In this document: in pieces, positions 6,933 to 10,262 of the stretch
Numbering within the stretch: position 1 is the stretch's first letter
How the letters are laid out: each line of letters opens with the position of its first letter
DNA from: JASHVB01 sp049522565
GTDB lineage: Bacteria; Pseudomonadota; Alphaproteobacteria; Acetobacterales; Acetobacteraceae
Length of the DNA: 10,262 nt
Direction of reading: 5' to 3'
NCBI GenBank assembly: GCA_049522565.1
Contig: JBEKNT010000243.1
Location: 1-10,262, forward strand
Notes under the pieces: model-generated
Databases searched by the model: none
Told to the model about the DNA's origin: nothing
What the model saw: the letters and a program-made list of their open reading frames with translations, nothing else
Translations under genes and position numbers: made by a program

Positions 6933-7820
6933 TCATTCGAACACCTGTGCGTAGCGCCGCTCGATCAGCCGGTTGCAGCCGACCACGATGACCACGTTGG
7001 CGACCACCAGCAGCACGGCAATCGCGGCGCCGAGCGGCCAGTTGAGCGTGTTGAGGAACTCGTCATAGGCCAGCGTCGCCGCGACCTGAAGCCGGCGGCC
7101 GCCAATGATCGCCGGCGTCGCGAAGGCGCTGGCGGCGAGCGCGAAGACAATGATGGCGCCCGACAGGATGCCGGGCATGACCTGGGGCAGCAGGATGCGG
7201 CGCAGCACGGTGGGCGGTCCGGCACCCAGCGAGACCGCGGCATTTTCCACATGCGGATCGAGGCGTCGCAGCGAGGCCCAGACAGAGATCACCACGAACG
7301 GCACCAGCACATGGGTGAGTGCGATCACGACTCCCGTCTCGCTGTACATGAACTGCAACGGGCTGGCGATCAGGCCGACCGCCATCATCCCCTGATTGAC
7401 CAGCCCGGTCGAACCGAACAGCAGCGCCCAGCCGAGGGTCCGCGAAACGATCGAGATGAACAGCGGGCCGAGCACGAGCAGCAGACAGATGCGGCGCCAG
7501 GGATCGCGCATGCGGTTGAGGATGTAGGCCTCCGGCGCGCCGAGCAACACCGCGAGGACCGTCACGATCAGCGCGATGCGAAAGGTGCGGGCATAAATCC
7601 GGTAGAAATACGGATCGCTGAAAATGTCTGCGTAGTTGCCGAACGTATAAACGTTCTGGATACCCTTGTAGAGGCTGAAGCTGTGCAGCGAGAGCAGCGC
7701 GGTGGCAACCAGCGGCACCACCAGCAGCGTGGCCAGAACGGCCAGCGCCGGGGCGCTCAGCAGATAGGGCGCCAGACGCTGGCGCTCGCTCCGTCGGTGC
7801 GTGAGTGCGACGGTCGTCAT
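6933..7820 (-). CDS. ABC transporter permease 1 (PotB-like)
   Basis: This 295-residue inner-membrane protein has about six hydrophobic helices, the first at about 21-45 after a short basic N-terminus (RRSERQR). The EAA docking loop starts with ENAAVSLGA at 192-200 and ends with LPQVMPG at 211-217. The length fits the first permease of spermidine/putrescine-type importers, which has a longer N-terminal region than its partner. The start is the ATG at 7820, the last of six ATGs in a 14-bp tandem array. There is no purine-rich ribosome binding site before it. The array places an in-frame TGA of a five-codon mini-ORF across this ATG (ATGA), so initiation is probably coupled to translation arriving from the ATPase gene. 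No other in-frame start upstream is open, because the array contains stop codons. Confidence 0.95.
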   Translation of the reverse strand: MTTVALTHRRSERQRLAPYLLSAPALAVLATLLVVPLVATALLSLHSFSLYKGIQNVYTFGNYADIFSDPYFYRIYARTFRIALIVTVLAVLLGAPEAYILNRMRDPWRRICLLLVLGPLFISIVSRTLGWALLFGSTGLVNQGMMAVGLIASPLQFMYSETGVVIALTHVLVPFVVISVWASLRRLDPHVENAAVSLGAGPPTVLRRILLPQVMPGILSGAIIVFALAASAFATPAIIGGRRLQVAATLAYDEFLNTLNWPLGAAIAVLLVVANVVIVVGCNRLIERRYAQVFE

Positions 7821-7898
7821 GGCGCGATCGTCATGGCGCGATCGTCATGGGGCGGTCGTCATGGGACGGTCGTCATGCGACGGTCGTCATGCGACGGT
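7807..7898 (-). repeat. 14-bp tandem array of overlapping ATGA mini-ORFs
   Basis: On the - strand six consecutive 14-base units begin with ATGACGA, with ATGs at 7890, 7876, 7862, 7848, 7834 and 7820; eight more matching bases (ACCGTCGC) precede the first. Units one and six are identical (ATGACGACCGTCGC), as are units four and five (ATGACGATCGCGCC). The ATPase stop TGA (7889-7887) overlaps the first ATG as ATGA. From each of the first five ATGs the frame reads five codons and then meets TGA overlapping the next ATG. The encoded peptides are MTTVA, MTTVP, MTTAP, MTIAP and MTIAP. The sixth ATG opens permease 1, which itself begins MTTVAL. The array fills all 66 bases between the two genes and reaches into both. 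It probably arose by slippage duplication of an original ATGA gene overlap. Confidence 0.9.
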
Positions 7899-8939
7899 GC
7901 CCGGACCAGCCGTCACGCCCATGTCCTCCGCGCGCCAGGCGAGGCCCACTTGCTCGCCCTCGTTGGGTAGTGCGTCGCCGCTGTTCTGCCGGATGATCGT
8001 CACCAGGCCCGCGTCGGTCTGCACCTGAAGCAGCCAGTGACTGCCTTGGAACACCCGGTTGCGCAGGATGCCCCGCAGCCCACCCGTCGCGACGAAGCCG
8101 ATCCTCTCGGGCCGTACCGACACTGCGGCGGGACCTGGCGACGACCCGGGCTCCGCCGGCCACACCAGGTCCCCGATGGCGATGACACTGCCGCCGTCGG
8201 TCGCACGCACCGTCGCGGCCAACTGGTTGGTCTTGCCAAGGAAGCTGGCGACGAACGGGCTGGCAGGTTCGCCATACGCGATATCGGGCCGCGCGATTTG
8301 CTCAACGCGCCCCTTGTTCATGATGACAACACGGTCGGACAGCGCCATCGCCTCCGACTGATCGTGGGTCACCAGGATGGTCGTGGTGCCGAGCCGCTGC
8401 TGGATCTGGCGCAGCTCGATCTGCATCTCCTCGCGCAGCTTGGCATCGAGATTCGACAGTGGCTCGTCGAGCAACAGGACCTGCGGGCGAATGGCAAGGG
8501 CGCGTGCCAGCGCCACCCGTTGCTGCTGCCCGCCCGACATCCGGTTCGGAAACCGGTCGGCGAGCGTGGTCAGGCCGACCAGCGCCAGCACCGCCGCCAC
8601 CCGCGCGTCACGCTCCGCGCGCGGCACACGCCGCATCTCCAGCCCGAACGCAACATTCTCCGCCGCGGTCATGTGCGGGAACAGCGCATAGCTTTGGAAC
8701 ACGATGCCGAGCCCGCGTCTGCTCGGCGCCACGGCCAGCAGGTCGGCCCCGGCGAGGCTGATACGTCCACCGGTCGGTTCCAGGAAGCCGGCGATCATTT
8801 GCAGCGTCGTCGTCTTGCCGCAACCCGAGGGGCCGAGCAGCGAGACGAACTCCCCCTCTCCGACCGCCAGCGACAACCGGTCAACGGCGACAGTGCCGCC
8901 ATAGGCTTTGGTCAGTTCGTCCAGCACCAGAAAGGCCAT
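7887..8939 (-). CDS. ABC transporter ATP-binding protein (PotA-like)
   Basis: This 350-residue nucleotide-binding subunit powers the importer by ATP hydrolysis on the cytoplasmic face. Walker A GPSGCGKT is at 36-43 and the Q-loop glutamine is Gln82 in FQSYALFP. The ABC signature MSGGQQQR is at 134-141, Walker B LLLDEP at 155-160 with Glu159, the D-loop SNLD at 162-165, and the switch His192 in VTHDQSE. A C-terminal TOBE region (about 235-345) contains the VRPERI stretch usual in polyamine and sugar importers. I prefer the ATG at 8939. An in-frame ATG at 8963 lies inside the repeat palindrome and would add eight residues (MTLRGRSA). GGAG and GAGGGG lie shortly before 8939. The stop codon overlaps the first ATG of the tandem array. 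Confidence 0.97.
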   Translation of the reverse strand: MAFLVLDELTKAYGGTVAVDRLSLAVGEGEFVSLLGPSGCGKTTTLQMIAGFLEPTGGRISLAGADLLAVAPSRRGLGIVFQSYALFPHMTAAENVAFGLEMRRVPRAERDARVAAVLALVGLTTLADRFPNRMSGGQQQRVALARALAIRPQVLLLDEPLSNLDAKLREEMQIELRQIQQRLGTTTILVTHDQSEAMALSDRVVIMNKGRVEQIARPDIAYGEPASPFVASFLGKTNQLAATVRATDGGSVIAIGDLVWPAEPGSSPGPAAVSVRPERIGFVATGGLRGILRNRVFQGSHWLLQVQTDAGLVTIIRQNSGDALPNEGEQVGLAWRAEDMGVTAGPGTVA

Positions 8940-8957
8940 CGCGCTCCGACCCCTCAG

Positions 8958-9048
8958 TGTCATTGCGAGCGCAGCGAAGCAATCTCCTGCCTGACGAGCC
9001 GCATAAGCTCGTCAGGCGGGGGATTGCTTCGTTGCGCTCGCAATGACA
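8958..9048. repeat. Large near-perfect palindrome, CATTGCGAG type
   Basis: Arms of 42 bases (8958-8999 and 9007-9048) are complementary at 39 positions and enclose a seven-base loop, CGCATAA. The outer end reads TGTCATTGCGAGCGCAGCGA on the left and its near-complement on the right. The inner end is CCTGACGAGC. The element occupies most of the 136 bases between the binding protein stop and the ATPase start. Transcribed as part of the operon, it would form a long stable stem. It matches the kind of dispersed CATTGCGAG repeat common between genes in alphaproteobacteria, and a half copy lies at 4778-4810. It has no protein-coding content. Confidence 0.9.
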
Positions 9049-9075
9049 GTGGCCTCGAACGAAAGGATCGGCCGA

Positions 9076-10113
9076 TCAGCCGCCGCTCTCGATCTCGCGT
9101 GTCCAGCGGCGGTTCCATTCCTCGCGATGCGCGTTCACCGTGTCCCAGTCGATCTTTTGCAGCTTGTCCACCTGCGCGGGGCCATAAGGAATACCGGCCT
9201 GCTGGTCGGCCGGCAGCGTCACGGTCTTGTTGACCGGCCCCAGCCCGGCGCCCTGCGCCAATACGGCCTGCATCTCCGGTGTCAGCAGGAACTGCACGAA
9301 TTCCTGCGCTTCGGGCTTGTCGCCGGCACCCGCCACCGGACAGGCCGCAACGCCGAGCGCGACGCCGCCTTCCTTCGGATAGACAAAATCGACCGGGAAT
9401 CCGGTGGCGGCCAGCGCCTTCTCGCGACCGGAGCCCCACACCGCAACGACCGCCTGGTTGGTCTGGAACAGTTCGGTCATCTTCCCCGGCGAGGGTTCAT
9501 AAACCAGCACGTTGGGATCGATCGACTGCTTGAACACCTTGAAGCCGGGATCGATGTTCTTCTCGCCGCCGCCGTTCACCCGCGCCGTCATGACCAGGGC
9601 ATGCAGCCCATAGGAGTTGTTGAGCGGCGGAATCACCAGCTTCTTCTTGAATTTCGGATCTTCCAAATCCTTCCACGATGACGGCACCGTCCAATGCTGC
9701 TCCGCGAAGTATTTCGAATTGTACATGATGCCGGTGCCGACCACGCCGATACTGACCGCCTTGCCCGACGGAAACCCGGCGACATCGTAGAGGTCGTGAT
9801 AGATCGGCGCCTGAGCCAGAGGCGCACAGAACCCCAGCGCCACGGCCTGATACATCGGCCCATCGTCCAACACGGCGACGTCGATTTGCTCGGCGCCCTT
9901 CTGCGCCTGCAACTTGGCCAGGTTGTCGGTCGAATTCCCGGCGACGTATTCGACGGTCACGCCGTATTTCTTCTCAAACGGCGGGAAGACCTGCTTGCGC
10001 ATCACGTCCTCGAAGGAGCCGCCATAGGCGGCCACGTAAAGGGTCGTGGCGTGGGCACCCATCGCGCCGGCTAGCACGGTCGTGGCGACCAGCGCCGTGG
10101 CGAGCTTCCTCAT
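9076..10113 (-). CDS. ABC transporter periplasmic substrate-binding protein (PotD-like)
   Basis: This 345-residue protein captures the substrate in the periplasm and delivers it to the permease pair. A Sec signal peptide occupies residues 1-22 (basic MRK, hydrophobic core, cleavage after AHA). There is no lipobox cysteine, so the protein is probably soluble. The mature part begins with TLYVAAYGGSFED, the typical opening of the spermidine/putrescine and related class of binding proteins. DVAVLDDGPMYQA follows at 78-90, and VWGSGREKAL at 225-234 lies where this class often has ligand-contact residues. SWKDLEDPKFKKK (146-158) is also typical. GAGGAGG at 10123-10129 lies nine bases before the ATG and is the strongest ribosome binding site in the operon, consistent with high expression. 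The ligand cannot be told from the sequence; polyamines, opines, amino acids and other small cations are all possible. Confidence 0.95.
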   Translation of the reverse strand: MRKLATALVATTVLAGAMGAHATTLYVAAYGGSFEDVMRKQVFPPFEKKYGVTVEYVAGNSTDNLAKLQAQKGAEQIDVAVLDDGPMYQAVALGFCAPLAQAPIYHDLYDVAGFPSGKAVSIGVVGTGIMYNSKYFAEQHWTVPSSWKDLEDPKFKKKLVIPPLNNSYGLHALVMTARVNGGGEKNIDPGFKVFKQSIDPNVLVYEPSPGKMTELFQTNQAVVAVWGSGREKALAATGFPVDFVYPKEGGVALGVAACPVAGAGDKPEAQEFVQFLLTPEMQAVLAQGAGLGPVNKTVTLPADQQAGIPYGPAQVDKLQKIDWDTVNAHREEWNRRWTREIESGG

Positions 10114-10122
10114 TGTCGCTTG

Positions 10123-10129
10123 CCTCCTC
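10123..10129 (-). promoter_or_regulatory. Strong ribosome binding site of the binding-protein gene
   Basis: GAGGAGG on the - strand, nine bases before the ATG at 10113, is close to the ideal Shine-Dalgarno sequence and stronger than any other in this operon. It fits the need for excess binding protein over membrane components. Confidence 0.7.
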
Positions 10130-10262
10130 GTTGCAGCTCCGGCCCCGCACGCTCAGGAGCGGAAGCCGGACCATCCCATACTTTCCTGTGCTTTCCTACC
10201 TGTACGGCGCCGTCCCACGTGTCGTTGAAACAAACTCCCCCTCCCCTTGAGGGAGGGGGCCG
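10130..10262 (-). other. Upstream region of the ABC operon with edge hairpin
   Basis: This stretch should hold the operon promoter, but I found no convincing -35/-10 pair in either orientation. At 10237-10245 CCCCCTCCC pairs with GGGAGGGGG at 10251-10259 around a five-base loop (CTTGA), making a strong hairpin next to the window edge. It belongs to the CCTCTCCC-type dispersed palindromes seen elsewhere in the window. It could end a gene outside the window or protect RNA. No T-run follows within view. Confidence 0.5.

Noticed and set aside
7801..7898. Possible CRISPR or regulator-binding iteron array
   Set aside because: Units are 14 bases with no spacers, so it is not CRISPR. The array has no replication gene nearby and its phase with start and stop codons is better explained by the gene junction.
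7251..7970. 239-codon + strand frame opposite permease 1, including the tandem array
   Set aside because: It is a shadow of the permease and of the repeat; the repeated RSSW/GRSS-like stretches simply reflect the 14-bp units.
8958..9048. Possible transposon ends or MITE carrying a gene
   Set aside because: There is no transposase and only a seven-base loop between the arms. I see no target-site duplication flanking it, so it is treated as a dispersed palindromic repeat.
8037..9233. 398-codon + strand frame opposite the ATPase gene
   Set aside because: It is the complement of a gene with all ABC ATPase motifs and runs through the palindrome into the binding-protein gene. It looks like a composition shadow.
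10130..10262. Sigma70 promoter for the ABC operon
   Set aside because: No hexamer pair with acceptable spacing and match was found on the - strand, so none is annotated.

Overview
The window is GC-rich bacterial DNA with dense genes, long antisense shadow frames, GTG/TTG starts and two classes of short palindromic intergenic repeats. This resembles an alphaproteobacterium, possibly Rhodospirillales or Acetobacteraceae. That placement rests on general style; there is no rRNA or marker gene to confirm it.

Left part, + strand: a membrane glycosyltransferase of the GT39/PMT_2 type (87-1607), a patatin-like lipid acyl hydrolase (1775-3559) and a type II haloacid-dehalogenase-like HAD hydrolase (3764-4486). 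They are separated by 167 and 204 bases and need not form one operon. Next comes a 388-base gap at a convergent junction. It holds a 58-codon remnant that looks like the N-terminus of a DUF4062 protein, cut off where a dispersed repeat half-site begins.

Right part, - strand, read from 10113 down to 4875: a complete ABC importer of the spermidine/putrescine (Pot-like) class in the order periplasmic binding protein, ATPase, permease 1, permease 2, followed by an FAD-dependent amine/amino-acid oxidoreductase of the DAO family. The likely logic is uptake of a small amine or amino-acid-like compound followed by its oxidation. The substrate cannot be read from the sequence.

Three successive junctions in this operon carry repeated DNA. 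A 91-base near-perfect palindrome lies between binding protein and ATPase. A 14-bp tandem array lies between ATPase and permease 1. A hairpin with a duplicated arm lies between the two permeases. The tandem array is the most unusual feature. Each unit carries ATGA, and the 14-base period places the TGA of each unit in frame with the ATG of the unit before it. The ATPase stop codon therefore leads into a chain of five overlapping five-codon mini-ORFs that ends exactly on the permease start codon. This looks like a serial stop-start (termination-reinitiation) cascade whose arrangement survives any change in copy number.

I see no tRNA, rRNA, CRISPR array, transposase, integrase or complete defence gene.
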